From Labrys wisconsinensis (GTDB taxonomy: Bacteria > Pseudomonadota > Alphaproteobacteria > Rhizobiales > Labraceae): a stretch of 64,000 bases of DNA. Under the pieces are notes generated by a model. It saw only the letters and a list, made by a program, of their open reading frames with translations, made no database searches and was not told the DNA's origin. Below, piece by piece: positions 1-8,382 of the stretch. Position numbers and translations under genes: made by a program. How positions within the stretch are numbered: position 1 is the stretch's first letter; each line of letters opens with the position of its first letter. The stretch is taken from the NCBI RefSeq assembly GCF_030814995.1, contig NZ_JAUSVX010000003.1, forward strand, positions 186,001 through 250,000. Reading direction: 5' to 3'.

Positions 1-87
1 CGCGATCAGCATCGGAGCACCGAGCACGACCCCGAACAGGCTTCTTCGGCCGCTGGCGCGGCCTTCACGGGTCGCGTCGCTGGACAT
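1..87 (-). CDS. N-terminus of a probable ABC transporter permease (partial)
   Basis: Only the first 29 codons lie in the window; the gene runs off the left edge. The start is ATG at 87. The peptide begins with a polar, arginine-rich stretch (MSSDATREGRASGRRS) and then turns hydrophobic (LFGVVLGAPMLIA). That pattern fits the cytoplasmic lead-in and first membrane span of an inner-membrane permease. It lies 65 bp downstream of a polyamine-type binding-protein gene on the same strand, so a PotB/PotH-like permease of the same transporter is the natural reading. This rests on context and a short hydrophobic start only; no family motif is visible. Confidence 0.5.
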   Translation of the reverse strand, partial: MSSDATREGRASGRRSLFGVVLGAPMLIA

Positions 88-152
88 CCCGAATTCCCGA
101 AAGCGATGACGAGACAATCCCGGCGGCGAACCATCGCCGCCGGGATCGACGA

Positions 153-1298
153 TCAGGCATTCTTGAACCTGGTCCAGACGTCGGTCCACTCCTCGATGGA
201 CTGCTGGGTCGGCAGGCCGCGAATCTCGATCTTGCCCTCCTCGATCTCCGACATCACGTTGCGCTTGTCGAGGCGATGCTCCAGCAGATCTGCCATCTTG
301 GGGTCGGTCTTGTCGAGCAGCTCCCAGCCGGCCTTGCTCGGCATGGATGCGACATAGGACGACTTCGTCGCCGTCTGCACCTGCCCCTCGGGCGACGCAC
401 GGTACTGCAGGAACTTGACCGCCAGGTCCTTCTTCGCCGACGACGAGACGATCGAGAGCGACTCGGTCCACTGCACGCCGCCTTCCTGGGGAATGGCGGC
501 CGTGATCGGCACACCGCTCTTCTGCAGCAGAATCGCCGCCCAGGCGCCGACGCCGGGCATGACCCAGGCCTCGCCGTTGGTCAGTGACGAGAAGACCGAG
601 GACCAGGGGCCGATGCCCGACATCTGCGGCGACAGCGAGAGGAGCGCCTGGCTGAGCTGCTCGAATTTGGCCTTGTCGACGTCGTAGGGAGGACGGTTGC
701 CGTCATACATGCTCAGGCAAGACATGTTGGGCAGATACCAGTCGTACATGCCGACTTTCTTCGTGACCCTGCCGTCCCACAGCAGCTTGTACGACCTGGC
801 ATCGTCCGCCGAAAGCTTGGTGGTGTTGTAGACCAGCCCGAGATAGCCGAAGCTGTTGATCAAGGAATAGAGCTTGCCCTCCCGCCAGTGCAGCGGGAAC
901 TTCTGGAACTGCGGCCAGAAGTCGTTCAGCGGATACTGGGCAGGATCGAGCGCGTCGATCTTGCCCGCCTGCGCCAGCATGGTGACGTATTCCGCGTCGG
1001 TCAGAACGACGTCGAACGTGCCGGGCGGCGAGGATTGCAGCAGCGCCATCATCTCCTCGCCGCCGGTATACTCCTTGGCTTGCACCTTGACGTTGTACTT
1101 CTTCTCGAACTCGCCCACGACCTCGGGGCCGGCATGGCCCGGCCAGCTCAGGAGGCCCAGCACGTTGTCGTCGGCCGCCTTGGCCGGCCCGAACGAGAGG
1201 CCGACCGAAGCGCCGAGGCCGACGAGCGCCCCGGCCTTGATGACATCGCGGCGCGACACGGGGTCATGGAAGAAACCGCGTCCTTCGAACTTCTTCAT
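153..1298 (-). CDS. Tat-exported ABC solute-binding protein, spermidine/putrescine (PotD-like) type
   Basis: A 381-residue periplasmic binding protein expected to capture a polyamine or guanidino compound for an ABC importer. The N-terminus carries a twin-arginine signal (SRRDVIKAGALVGLGASVG, about residues 15-33) and an Ala-rich cleavage region ending AKA. The mature part has the type 2 periplasmic fold pattern of family 1/PotD proteins: VLGLLSWPGHAGPEVVGEF near the start, then FDVVLTDAEYVTMLAQAGKI and VYNTTKL. Length is normal for PotD-like proteins. The permease start follows 65 bp downstream and the agmatinase-type gene precedes it by 54 bp, so the three probably form one operon for uptake and hydrolysis of a guanidino compound. 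Binding-protein class is secure; the ligand is inferred from the neighbours. Confidence 0.85.
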   Translation of the reverse strand: MKKFEGRGFFHDPVSRRDVIKAGALVGLGASVGLSFGPAKAADDNVLGLLSWPGHAGPEVVGEFEKKYNVKVQAKEYTGGEEMMALLQSSPPGTFDVVLTDAEYVTMLAQAGKIDALDPAQYPLNDFWPQFQKFPLHWREGKLYSLINSFGYLGLVYNTTKLSADDARSYKLLWDGRVTKKVGMYDWYLPNMSCLSMYDGNRPPYDVDKAKFEQLSQALLSLSPQMSGIGPWSSVFSSLTNGEAWVMPGVGAWAAILLQKSGVPITAAIPQEGGVQWTESLSIVSSSAKKDLAVKFLQYRASPEGQVQTATKSSYVASMPSKAGWELLDKTDPKMADLLEHRLDKRNVMSEIEEGKIEIRGLPTQQSIEEWTDVWTRFKNA

Positions 1299-1352
1299 GT
1301 CTTTGGTTCCCTGCTGGAGGATGATGAATCGTCTGGTTGCGGCGCGTCGCCG

Positions 1353-2393
1353 TCATTTTTTCAAGGCTATCAGGCAGAGCAGTTCGAACAGCACCTGTGC
1401 GGCCACCTGGGCCGTGTTGCTGGTGGCATCGTACTGGGGCGCGACCTCGACCACGTCGGCGCCGACGATGTCGAGGCCGGCGAACCCGCGCAGAAGCTGC
1501 AGGGCCTCACGCGGCAGCAATCCACCGACTTCGGGCGTTCCCGTGCCCGGGGCGAAGGCCGGGTCGAGGCTGTCGACATCGAAGGTTACGTAGGTCGGCC
1601 CGCCACCGACCACCTCTCGAGCCTTGGCGATCACGGCGGGAATGCCCATCTCGCCAATGTCTTCGGCGTGAATGACGGTCATGCCCGAGGCGAAGGAGAA
1701 CTCCCAGAGATATTCCGCGCCGCCGCGAATGCCGATCTGCACCGTGCGGCGCGGATCGAGCACGCCGGCGAGGACGGCTTCGCGGAACGGTCCGCCATGG
1801 TGGAACTTCGATCCTTCATAGGGGCCGGCCGTATCGCAGTGCGCGTCGATCTGGATCAAGCCGACAGGCCGTTCCGCGCCGAGCGCCTTGAGGATCGAGC
1901 CGGTGATGGAATGATCCCCGCCGACGGACAGGGGAATGGCGCGCGTCCCGGAGACCATGCGATAGCAGGCCTCGATGTCGGCGTGGCACTCGCTCAGATC
2001 GAAGCGGCTGCGCATCGGCACGTCGCCGACGTCGGCGACGGCGAGCATGCCCATCGGCGCCACCCGCAGGATGTGCTCGTAGGGACCGATGCGGTCGATC
2101 GCTCTCACGGCGCGCGGCCCGAAACGCGCGCCGTTGCGGTTCGTGACGCCGAGATCCATCGGCACGCCGATCAGCGCCACATCCAGCGTCGCCAGCGTCT
2201 CCGGGTTCAGACCGTTGGCGATGAAGGGCGCGTCCAGAAGCGTCGCGGGATCGGCGAAGGGCCATTTGCGGCCGTCGGAATCGCGAAAGATCCGGCGTGC
2301 GACGTCGCGGAAATGCGGATCGAACATGTCGCCGCCGCCGGCGCCGGCGTAGCGTTCGCGCAAAGCTTCCAGATCGAGAATTTCAAGTGCCAT
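1353..2393 (-). CDS. speB: Agmatinase/guanidinobutyrase-type ureohydrolase
   Basis: A 346-residue manganese-dependent ureohydrolase that should release urea from a guanidino compound (agmatine to putrescine, or guanidinobutyrate to GABA). The metal-binding motifs are intact: GGDHS at residues 158-162, DAHCD at 183-187 and DVDSLDPAFAPGTGTPE in the C-terminal third. The DAHCD variant is common in agmatinase/guanidinobutyrase/guanidinopropionase enzymes, so family is certain but exact substrate is not. It sits directly upstream of the binding protein and permease on the same strand, so uptake and hydrolysis are probably co-expressed. The divergent LysR gene and the palindromes at 2594-2619 are the likely control. 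The symbol is given by family, not by proven activity. Confidence 0.88.
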   Translation of the reverse strand: MALEILDLEALRERYAGAGGGDMFDPHFRDVARRIFRDSDGRKWPFADPATLLDAPFIANGLNPETLATLDVALIGVPMDLGVTNRNGARFGPRAVRAIDRIGPYEHILRVAPMGMLAVADVGDVPMRSRFDLSECHADIEACYRMVSGTRAIPLSVGGDHSITGSILKALGAERPVGLIQIDAHCDTAGPYEGSKFHHGGPFREAVLAGVLDPRRTVQIGIRGGAEYLWEFSFASGMTVIHAEDIGEMGIPAVIAKAREVVGGGPTYVTFDVDSLDPAFAPGTGTPEVGGLLPREALQLLRGFAGLDIVGADVVEVAPQYDATSNTAQVAAQVLFELLCLIALKK

Positions 2394-2593
2394 CGAACGT
2401 CAACTCGCCCCCGGGATGCACGCTGCCTCCCCGGAGCGGCAAAGCCCCTTCCCCGCTGACGGCAGCACGCTCGTCGGGATCGGACGGTGCCACTCCGCTG
2501 CACTGCCGCATAGCCTCAAAAGCTTGGAGGGGCTATAAGGAAAACTGAACGCCAGGCTTCAAGCCAAAGCAGCGACCGGACATCGGCGATCGT

Positions 2594-2619
2594 GCATAAG
2601 TATATGCAACCTATAGGTT
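2594..2619. promoter_or_regulatory. Candidate LysR operator: two abutting palindromes
   Basis: Within the 269-bp divergent spacer between the ureohydrolase and LysR genes lie two touching dyads: GCATA-N4-TATGC (2594-2607) and the perfect 12-bp palindrome AACCTATAGGTT (2608-2619). The stretch is AT-rich in a GC-rich region and ends 43 bp upstream of the LysR start. Placement and form fit an autoregulatory and activator site for the adjacent LysR protein. This is inferred from position and symmetry; the rest of the spacer shows nothing further. Confidence 0.5.
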
Positions 2620-2662
2620 ATTCTCGAACGACCCTTCGCGGCGTTATAAATATACGTGAACG

Positions 2663-3511
2663 ATGAACCTCGACCCCTATCTCCTCCGCGCCTTTCTGAC
2701 CGCCGCGGAGATCGGCACTGTGAACGGTGCTGCAGCCACTCTCAACCGGACGCAGGCTGCGGTCAGCATGCAGATCCGCAAGCTGGAGGATCTGCTCGGC
2801 AAGGAGTTGTTCGAGCGATCCTCGCGGGGACTGACGCTGACGGCCGACGGCCAGTTCCTGATCACCTATGCGCGCGAGATACTGGCGCTGAACGAGGAAG
2901 TCCGCCGGCGGCTGCAGGCCACGCCGATCGAAGGACGCGTGCGGCTCGGGGTGGTCGAGGATTTCGCGGCGACACGACTCATCCATATCCTCAAGGCGTT
3001 CCGTGACCGGAACCCGAAGGTCAACATCGACATCATCGTCGAATCGAATCGGCGCCTCGCCGCCATGTTCGAAAGCGACAAGCTCGATGTGACGATCTGC
3101 GACGTCTCGCAGATCAACCGCAAGCCGATTCTGGTCTGGAACGAAGAACTGCGCTGGGTCGCCCGCTCCGACATCGCCTTCTCCAGCGACGCGCCGCTGC
3201 CGATCATCATGTTCGAAGAGTCGTGCCCCTGGCGCGCGCCGGCCATGGCTGCGCTAGCCAATCGGAACTTGCAATGGACCATCGTCTGCGAAGCCTCCAC
3301 GCTGGTGGCGATGATCACCGCCGTGCGTGTGGGCATCGGCGTCGGGCCGATGATTGCCGCCACCGTGCCCGACGACTGCCGCATGCTGGATGGTGCCGAT
3401 GCCTTTCTCCGATCGCCCCGTATCGATGTCGGGCTGTATGCCCATTCCGGGGCGTCGGGCGAATCCTACTACCTCGCCGACTTCATCGCTCGGAACAGTC
3501 GCCTCAAATGA
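2663..3511 (+). CDS. LysR family transcriptional regulator
   Basis: A 282-residue LysR-type regulator. Residues 1-60 form the winged helix-turn-helix typical of the family (NLDPYLLRAFLTAAEIGTVN, then AAATLNRTQAAVSMQIRKLE and FERSSRGLTLTADG). Residues from about 90 on are the effector-binding domain, beginning IEGRVRLGVVEDFA. It is divergently transcribed from the ureohydrolase/polyamine-uptake genes with shared palindromic DNA between them, so it probably controls that operon in response to the guanidino compound or a product. No strong ribosome-binding site precedes the chosen ATG at 2663, but the protein starts in register with its family there. Confidence 0.88.
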   Translation: MNLDPYLLRAFLTAAEIGTVNGAAATLNRTQAAVSMQIRKLEDLLGKELFERSSRGLTLTADGQFLITYAREILALNEEVRRRLQATPIEGRVRLGVVEDFAATRLIHILKAFRDRNPKVNIDIIVESNRRLAAMFESDKLDVTICDVSQINRKPILVWNEELRWVARSDIAFSSDAPLPIIMFEESCPWRAPAMAALANRNLQWTIVCEASTLVAMITAVRVGIGVGPMIAATVPDDCRMLDGADAFLRSPRIDVGLYAHSGASGESYYLADFIARNSRLK

Positions 3512-3672
3512 CTCCGAAGCTTGTGCTGCGTCATCGGCCGGTGCGAGGCTCGGGATCGATCGTGCCGACACCGAGGAAGTGCGCGGGCACAGCTTCTCGG
3601 CCAGCTCGATCCGCGAGGCGACGGCGCGGCTGGAGGCGGAGTTGAAGACCTGGGCGACAAGCCCGGCCGCGG

Positions 3673-4614
3673 TCAGGCCGTGAGCCGCTCGAGCGCCTGC
3701 CCGAAGGCCCGCAGCAGCATCGTCCGGTCCTGCGGCGTGGACATCGGCTCGTTGCCGTTGAACCGCTGGCCGTGCTCGCTCATGAGATCCACCAGGAACA
3801 GCAGCACATAGAACCGGAACAGACGGTCGTCGCGCAGGCCGGCCGCCTGCATCCAGGCCGCGACATAGGTGTCGGCCCGACCGTGCGCCATCAGCACGGC
3901 GAGGGTGAGGGCCGGGGCATAGCGGGGATCTCCGAAGCACAGATCGTCGACGTCGACGATCCCCGAGAGCGCGCCTGAAGCCACGATGACATTGCGGGTC
4001 GTGGTGTCGTGCAGGAAGGGCGTGGCCACGACGGCGTCGAGCTCGCTCCTCAGGCGCTGGAGCCATTCCGTCGCCAGCTCGAGGGGCGCAAGATCGAACA
4101 GGCCGGCGCGCAGGATTCGATCGCGGGATCGGTCGAGATTGGCTTCCGGCACGGCCGCCCACCCGGCATGGGGCGCCAGCTCGGCAGCGGCGGCGTAGCC
4201 ATGGCGTCCGGCGCCACCAAGGCTCGCGACGATCGCCTGCGCCCGCGCCACGCCGTCCGCCAAGCCGGCCAGCTGGCTGGCCGACAGCTCGTCGACGACG
4301 TCTGCGAGGTCCGTGCCCGGCAACCGCTCCTGCATGACCCAGGGCAGCGGGTGGTCCAGCCCGGTCGCCAGCAGGCGCGGCAGCGGCACGCCGAGCGGTC
4401 TCAGCCTTCCGTTGAGATCGACGCCGTCGGCCAGGCTTGAACGGTCCTCGGGCCGTCCCATGCGCACGACGACGCTGGTGCCTCCCGCCATCCAGGCTTC
4501 ATACACGTGGTGGGCGACACCTGTCGGGAATCGGCGGACCGCCCGGCAGACCTGCCCCGTGGCGGTTTCGGCCAACTCCGCGGCCAGGGCGAGAGAGGGC
4601 TCGATCGATCGCAT
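3673..4614 (-). CDS. APH-like phosphotransferase family protein
   Basis: A 313-residue protein of the aminoglycoside phosphotransferase/choline kinase (APH) fold. The N-lobe has TGVAHHVYEAW and SVVVRMGRP. The C-lobe has the catalytic HD...N pair (FLHDTTTRNVIV) followed by the metal-binding acidic motif GIVDVDDLCFGDPRYAP. The family phosphorylates small hydroxylated molecules; the substrate cannot be told here and there is no sign that it is a drug-resistance enzyme. The ATG at 4614 is preferred over an in-frame TTG at 4677 because the family alignment begins there. It converges on the LysR gene; the 161 bp between them holds nothing recognisable. Confidence 0.7.
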   Translation of the reverse strand: MRSIEPSLALAAELAETATGQVCRAVRRFPTGVAHHVYEAWMAGGTSVVVRMGRPEDRSSLADGVDLNGRLRPLGVPLPRLLATGLDHPLPWVMQERLPGTDLADVVDELSASQLAGLADGVARAQAIVASLGGAGRHGYAAAAELAPHAGWAAVPEANLDRSRDRILRAGLFDLAPLELATEWLQRLRSELDAVVATPFLHDTTTRNVIVASGALSGIVDVDDLCFGDPRYAPALTLAVLMAHGRADTYVAAWMQAAGLRDDRLFRFYVLLFLVDLMSEHGQRFNGNEPMSTPQDRTMLLRAFGQALERLTA

Positions 4615-4700
4615 GGTCCGATGGTCGCCTGTTTCGCCCGGATGCCGGCGACCTGCTTCGCTTTGGATATCGCGCAAATCTCACGAAGCGCGAAGCAGAA

Positions 4701-4791
4701 TGGCGGAGACGGAGGGATTCGAACCCTCGATACCCTTGTGGGGTATGCTCATTTAGCAAACGAGTGCCTTCAGCCTCTCGGCCACATCTCC
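4701..4791 (-). tRNA. tRNA-Ser(GCT)
   Basis: A 91-nt class II tRNA. The acceptor stem GGAGATG pairs with CGTCTCC, followed by discriminator G and an encoded CCA (4703-4701). The anticodon loop is TTGCTAA with anticodon GCT, which reads serine codons AGC and AGU. A long variable arm (ATACCCCACAAGGGTAT) and the T-loop GGTTCGAATCC are present. No integrase or duplicated tRNA end is visible beside it. Confidence 0.95.
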
Positions 4792-4862
4792 GTGGGGGCC
4801 TCGGATAGACAATACGGACGGGCTTGGCAAGGGGTTGACACGCGTTGTTCGCGCCCCGCAGC

Positions 4863-5300
4863 TCAGACCAGGACCACCAGTCCGGCGCGAGCGACCTGGG
4901 CGTCCTGGGCCGAGGCCATGCCGGAGACGCCGATGGCGCCGATGATGCGGCCGTCGTGGATCAGCGGCAGGCCGCCCTCCAGCGGCAGGGCGTTGCTCAT
5001 CGCCAGGAGGCGCAGATGCATGCCGCCGTCGGCGACCGCGTCCTGGAAGGCCTTGGTCGGCCGGCGAAAGCGCAACGCCGTCTCCGCCTTCTGCTGGGCG
5101 ACGAGGATGCTGCCGAGCTGGGCCTGGTCCATCCGGTGCACCATCACCAGGTTGCCGCCGGAATCGACGATGGCGATCACCATCGACCAGCCCTCGCGCG
5201 TCGCCTCCGCCTCGGCGGCCTCCATCACCGCCTTGGCCCTGTCCAGCGAGATGGGCGCGCCATAGGGCGGCGGGGCCGAGGTCTGAGGCGGTGCGGTCAT
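4863..5300 (-). CDS. HbpS/GlcG-like heme-binding family protein (DUF336)
   Basis: A 145-residue protein of the GlcG/HbpS family (PF03928). Family hallmarks are SLDRAKAVMEAAEAEAT near residue 20, MVIAIVDSGGNLVMVHRMD near 42-60, the KAETALRFRRPT segment, LPLEGGLPLIHDGRIIGAIG and a short C-terminal strand. Some members bind heme or degradation products; others are accessory proteins of glycolate or diol metabolism. No signal peptide is present, only a Pro-rich N-terminus, so it is likely cytoplasmic. It stands alone between tRNA-Ser and mazG and its partner is not visible. Confidence 0.8.
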   Translation of the reverse strand: MTAPPQTSAPPPYGAPISLDRAKAVMEAAEAEATREGWSMVIAIVDSGGNLVMVHRMDQAQLGSILVAQQKAETALRFRRPTKAFQDAVADGGMHLRLLAMSNALPLEGGLPLIHDGRIIGAIGVSGMASAQDAQVARAGLVVLV

Positions 5301-5429
5301 CGGCGGGCCTCCCGGTACGCAGGCGCCCGCTCATAGCACGACTGCGGGCCCTCCCGGCGGGGCGGCGGCAAATTATCGCTCGGAAGCGGTTCCCGCCCTC
5401 ACGCCCGATCGGCTAATGTTCCGACTCCA

Positions 5430-5448
5430 ACGGTTCGTTCCGAACCGT
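5430..5448. promoter_or_regulatory. Perfect inverted repeat upstream of mazG
   Basis: ACGGTTCG (5430-5437), three bases TTC, then CGAACCGT (5441-5448): 8-bp arms with a minimal loop. It lies in the 257-bp spacer between the HbpS-like gene and mazG, upstream of a second larger hairpin. It could be an operator or a small hairpin; there is no T-tract, so a classical terminator is unlikely. Confidence 0.4.
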
Positions 5449-5479
5449 CAGCCCGGAACACTCGCTGTTTCAACGCTTT

Positions 5480-5531
5480 GTGTTGTGCTTCCGACACGAT
5501 GGTCAGGAACCAGGCGTCGGATGCACAACAC
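5480..5531 (+). promoter_or_regulatory. Long hairpin in the mazG leader
   Basis: GTGTTGTGCTTCCGAC (5480-5495) is repeated inverted as GTCGGATGCACAACAC (5516-5531). The 16-nt arms have one mismatch and are separated by 20 nt. The hairpin ends 26 nt before the mazG ATG, just upstream of its ribosome-binding region (GGAAGGG). It could shape mazG translation or transcript stability, or it could be a remnant of a mobile repeat. No U-tract follows, so it is not an obvious terminator. Confidence 0.5.
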
Positions 5532-5557
5532 GAGGAAGGGACGTGCGGAAAGCCCCG

Positions 5558-6391
5558 ATGGATGATGCCAACACACCGCCGATGACGCCCGGCCGCGACA
5601 TCGCCCGCCTGATCGAGATCATGGCCGCCCTGCGCACGCCCGGCACCGGCTGCCCCTGGGACCTGGAGCAGGATTTTGCGACCATCGCCCCCTACACGAT
5701 CGAGGAGGCCTACGAGGTGGCCGACGCCATCGCCCGCGGCGACCTCGCCGACCTCCGCGACGAGCTCGGCGACCTCCTGCTGCAGGTGGTGTTCCATGCC
5801 CGGATGGCCGAGGAGGCAGGCACCTTCGCCTTCCCCGACGTGGTCGAGGCGATCACGGCCAAGCTGATCCGCCGCCATCCCCACGTGTTCGGCGATGCCC
5901 GCTCCCTGTCGCCGGAGGCGGTGAAGGCGCTCTGGGGCGCGATCAAGGCCGAGGAGAAGGCCGAGCGCGCGGCGCGGCACGGGGCGGCGCCGGAGGGCGT
6001 CCTCGCCGGCGTGCCGCTCGGCATGCCCGCCCTCACCCGCGCGGTGAAGCTGCAGGAGAAGGCGGGCAAGGTCGGCTTCGACTGGAACGACATCCGCACC
6101 GTGCTGGCCAAGGTGCGCGAGGAGGCGGACGAGATCGAGGCCGCGCTCGAGGAAGGCGCGCCGCAGGACGCGCTCGCCGGCGAGATCGGCGACCTGATGT
6201 TCGCCGTCGCCAACGTCGCCCGCCACGCCGGCGTGGACGCCGAGGCGGCGCTGCGCGGCGCCAATGCCAAGTTCGAGCGGCGATTCGCCTTCATCGAGGC
6301 GGCGCTGGCCGCCCGCGGCCGCGCGCCCGCCGGGTCCTCGCTGGAGGAGATGGACGGGCTGTGGAACGAGGCGAAGCGGCACGGGCTCTGA
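5558..6391 (+). CDS. mazG: Nucleoside triphosphate pyrophosphohydrolase MazG
   Basis: A 277-residue all-alpha NTP pyrophosphohydrolase that hydrolyses NTPs to NMP and pyrophosphate and so cleans the nucleotide pool. The first MazG domain has the family signature [10 protein letters not shown] and the metal-binding acidic helices [10 protein letters not shown] and [15 protein letters not shown] second MazG-like repeat follows ([20 protein letters not shown], then [14 protein letters not shown]). Length equals the E. coli-type two-domain enzyme. ATG 5558 is chosen because the upstream in-frame extension to 5480 is unlike the family and runs through the leader hairpin. It converges on hflX 82 bp away; the hfq-hflX-mazG neighbourhood is typical of Hyphomicrobiales. 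Confidence 0.95.
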   Translation: MDDANTPPMTPGRDIARLIEIMAALRTPGTGCPWDLEQDFATIAPYTIEEAYEVADAIARGDLADLRDELGDLLLQVVFHARMAEEAGTFAFPDVVEAITAKLIRRHPHVFGDARSLSPEAVKALWGAIKAEEKAERAARHGAAPEGVLAGVPLGMPALTRAVKLQEKAGKVGFDWNDIRTVLAKVREEADEIEAALEEGAPQDALAGEIGDLMFAVANVARHAGVDAEAALRGANAKFERRFAFIEAALAARGRAPAGSSLEEMDGLWNEAKRHGL

Positions 6392-6473
6392 GGCGCGCGC
6401 GCCACGCCGAGCCCGTTGCGCACATCGTGCAGCGCGACGAGCCGCGGATCGACCGGTGGCTCGCCGAGCCCCC

Positions 6474-7847
6474 TCAGGCGGCCAGCCCGAAGCGCCGGCG
6501 CACCTGGTCGACGCGTTCGGGCGCGACGCGCACGCGCACGTGCACGACCCCGTCCTCGCCGGCCTCGCGCGACAGCACGTCGCAGGTCTTGTGCAGCCAG
6601 GCGAGGCCCGCGCCGTCGGAGGGCGGCACGTCGACGTCGAGCGTCAGCCGCCCGGCCGAGACCAGGCCTTCGATTCGCTCCAGCAGGAGCCCCGTCCCCT
6701 CCCCGGTCAGGGCCGAGACCACGATCGGCCGGTCGGCGCCGTCGCGCTGCGAGGCGGTGATGAGGGCCTCGCGCTCGACCTCGCCGAGGAGGTCGACCTT
6801 GTTCCAGACCTCGATCAGCGTGCGGCCGTCCGAGCCGTCGATGCCGAGGCTGCCGAGGATCGCCCGCACGTCCGCCGCCTGGGCGTCGGTGTCGCCGTGG
6901 GAGATGTCGCGGACATGCAGGACGACGTCCGCCTCCATCACCTCCTCCAGCGTGGCGCGGAAGGCGGCGACCAGCATGGTCGGCAGGTCGGAGATGAAGC
7001 CGACCGTGTCGGACAGGATCGCCTTCGAGCCGTGCGGCAGCTTCAGGGCCCTGAGCGTCGGGTCGAGCGTGGCGAAGAGCATGTCCTGGGCCAGCACCTC
7101 GGCCCGGGTCAGGCGGTTGAACAGCGTCGACTTGCCGGCATTGGTGTAGCCGACCAGCGCCACGATCGGGAACGGCACCTTGCGCCGGCTGGAGCGGTGC
7201 AGGGCGCGGGTGCGCTTGACCTGCTCCAGCTCGCGCTCGAGCTTGACGATGCGGTCCTGCAGCAGCCGGCGGTCGGACTCGATCTGCGTCTCGCCCGGGC
7301 CGCCGAGGAAGCCGCCGCCGCCGCGCTGGCGCTCCAGGTGGGTCCAGGAGCGGACGAGCCGGCCCTTCTGGTAGTTGAGATGGGCGAGCTCCACCTGCAG
7401 CGCACCCTCGCGGGTGCGGGCCCGGCGGCCGAAGATCTCCAGGATCAGGCCGGTGCGGTCGATCACCTTGGCGCCCCAGGCCTTCTCCAGGTTGCGCTGC
7501 TGCACCGGGGAGAGAGCGCAATCCATCAGGACGAGCGTGATCTCCTCGGCCTTGACCAGTCCGGCGATCTCCTCGACCTTGCCCTTGCCGATATAGGTGG
7601 CGGGGCGGATCTCGGCGAGCGTCACCAGGCCGGAGCCGACCACGGCGAGGTCGATGGCGCCGGCAAGGCCGACGGCCTCCTCCAGCCGCGCGGCCGGCGA
7701 CCGCGAGGGCCCGCCCTCGCCCGGGCGTCGGGACAGGATCGGCACCACGACATAGGTGCGCGTGCCCGAGGCAACCTCGAGCTCGTGCGCATCGACGCGC
7801 TGAGCGACCTTGGCGGCCGCGTCGGACTTCGATGATTCAGGCTTCAC
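6474..7847 (-). CDS. hflX: Ribosome-associated GTPase HflX
   Basis: A 457-residue HflX GTPase, which in other bacteria binds and splits stalled 70S ribosomes under stress. The N-terminal HflX domain ends in the Gly-rich linker [17 protein letters not shown] (176-192). The G domain has G1 GYTNAGKST at 233-241, followed by FATLDPTLR (switch) and [10 protein letters not shown] (G3), and VWNKVDL as the G4 region. The C-terminal domain is present. It starts 50 bp downstream of hfq and is probably co-transcribed with it, as in many proteobacteria. Nothing unusual is seen. Confidence 0.96.
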   Translation of the reverse strand: MKPESSKSDAAAKVAQRVDAHELEVASGTRTYVVVPILSRRPGEGGPSRSPAARLEEAVGLAGAIDLAVVGSGLVTLAEIRPATYIGKGKVEEIAGLVKAEEITLVLMDCALSPVQQRNLEKAWGAKVIDRTGLILEIFGRRARTREGALQVELAHLNYQKGRLVRSWTHLERQRGGGGFLGGPGETQIESDRRLLQDRIVKLERELEQVKRTRALHRSSRRKVPFPIVALVGYTNAGKSTLFNRLTRAEVLAQDMLFATLDPTLRALKLPHGSKAILSDTVGFISDLPTMLVAAFRATLEEVMEADVVLHVRDISHGDTDAQAADVRAILGSLGIDGSDGRTLIEVWNKVDLLGEVEREALITASQRDGADRPIVVSALTGEGTGLLLERIEGLVSAGRLTLDVDVPPSDGAGLAWLHKTCDVLSREAGEDGVVHVRVRVAPERVDQVRRRFGLAA

Positions 7848-7897
7848 AACGGAACCTTTCCGGCAGAACGCTCCACCGGCAGGCCCGGACCGCAGGC

Positions 7898-8155
7898 TCA
7901 GAGCTTGTCGGCGCCTTCGATTTCACCACCCTCGAAGAGCTGGATCGGGTGGCCGGGCATGATGGTGGAGATGGCGTGCTTGTAGACGAGCTGGGAATGC
8001 CCGTCACGACGGAGCAACACGCAAAAATTATCAAACCACGTCACGACACCCTGAAGCTTCACGCCGTTTACCAGAAAGATCGTCAACGGCACCTTGTTCT
8101 TGCGGACATTGTTGAGAAACGTGTCCTGTAGATTTTGTGCTCGTTCCGCCGCCAT
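7898..8155 (-). CDS. hfq: RNA chaperone Hfq
   Basis: An 85-residue Sm-like protein that forms a hexameric ring and pairs small RNAs with mRNAs. The Sm1 motif region reads [20 protein letters not shown] and the Sm2 motif is VYKHAIST, with the conserved KH pair. The C-terminal tail is short, as usual in alphaproteobacteria. The ATG at 8155 has a close purine-rich leader (GGGGGT) and the protein begins with the expected [11 protein letters not shown]. The reading frame stays open far upstream, but that extension is a shadow of the aminotransferase genes. The 227-bp spacer to the D-amino-acid transaminase should hold its promoter. Confidence 0.97.
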   Translation of the reverse strand: MAAERAQNLQDTFLNNVRKNKVPLTIFLVNGVKLQGVVTWFDNFCVLLRRDGHSQLVYKHAISTIMPGHPIQLFEGGEIEGADKL

Positions 8156-8382
8156 AAGACCCCCGACCAAATTACCGTGCCGCGGTTGGCCCGCGGACAA
8201 CGCCACAACCGCACGGCCAGGCCTCCGGCCCGCACGGCGAAGCATGACTTCATGCAATCGCCCCCATAGTCGGCGCGGACGACGACGCACGCAAGCAAAA
8301 GTTTCCCGCAGCAGGGTTGCGCGGGACGGGATTGCGTTCCCAATCTCGTGACCCCAACGCTGATTCGGCGGCCTCCGCGGCC

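Noticed and set aside
3673-4614. Phosphotransferase as an antibiotic-resistance determinant
   Set aside because: The APH fold is shared by many housekeeping kinases. No resistance or mobile context is present and key substrate residues cannot be assigned.
4499-4759. A small minus-strand frame overlapping tRNA-Ser(GCT)
   Set aside because: Its start (MLNEHTPQGYRGFESLRLRH) is the familiar false translation of a serine tRNA gene.
4701-4791. tRNA-Ser as a possible integration site of a genomic island
   Set aside because: No integrase gene, no duplicated tRNA 3' end and no compositional break is visible on either side.
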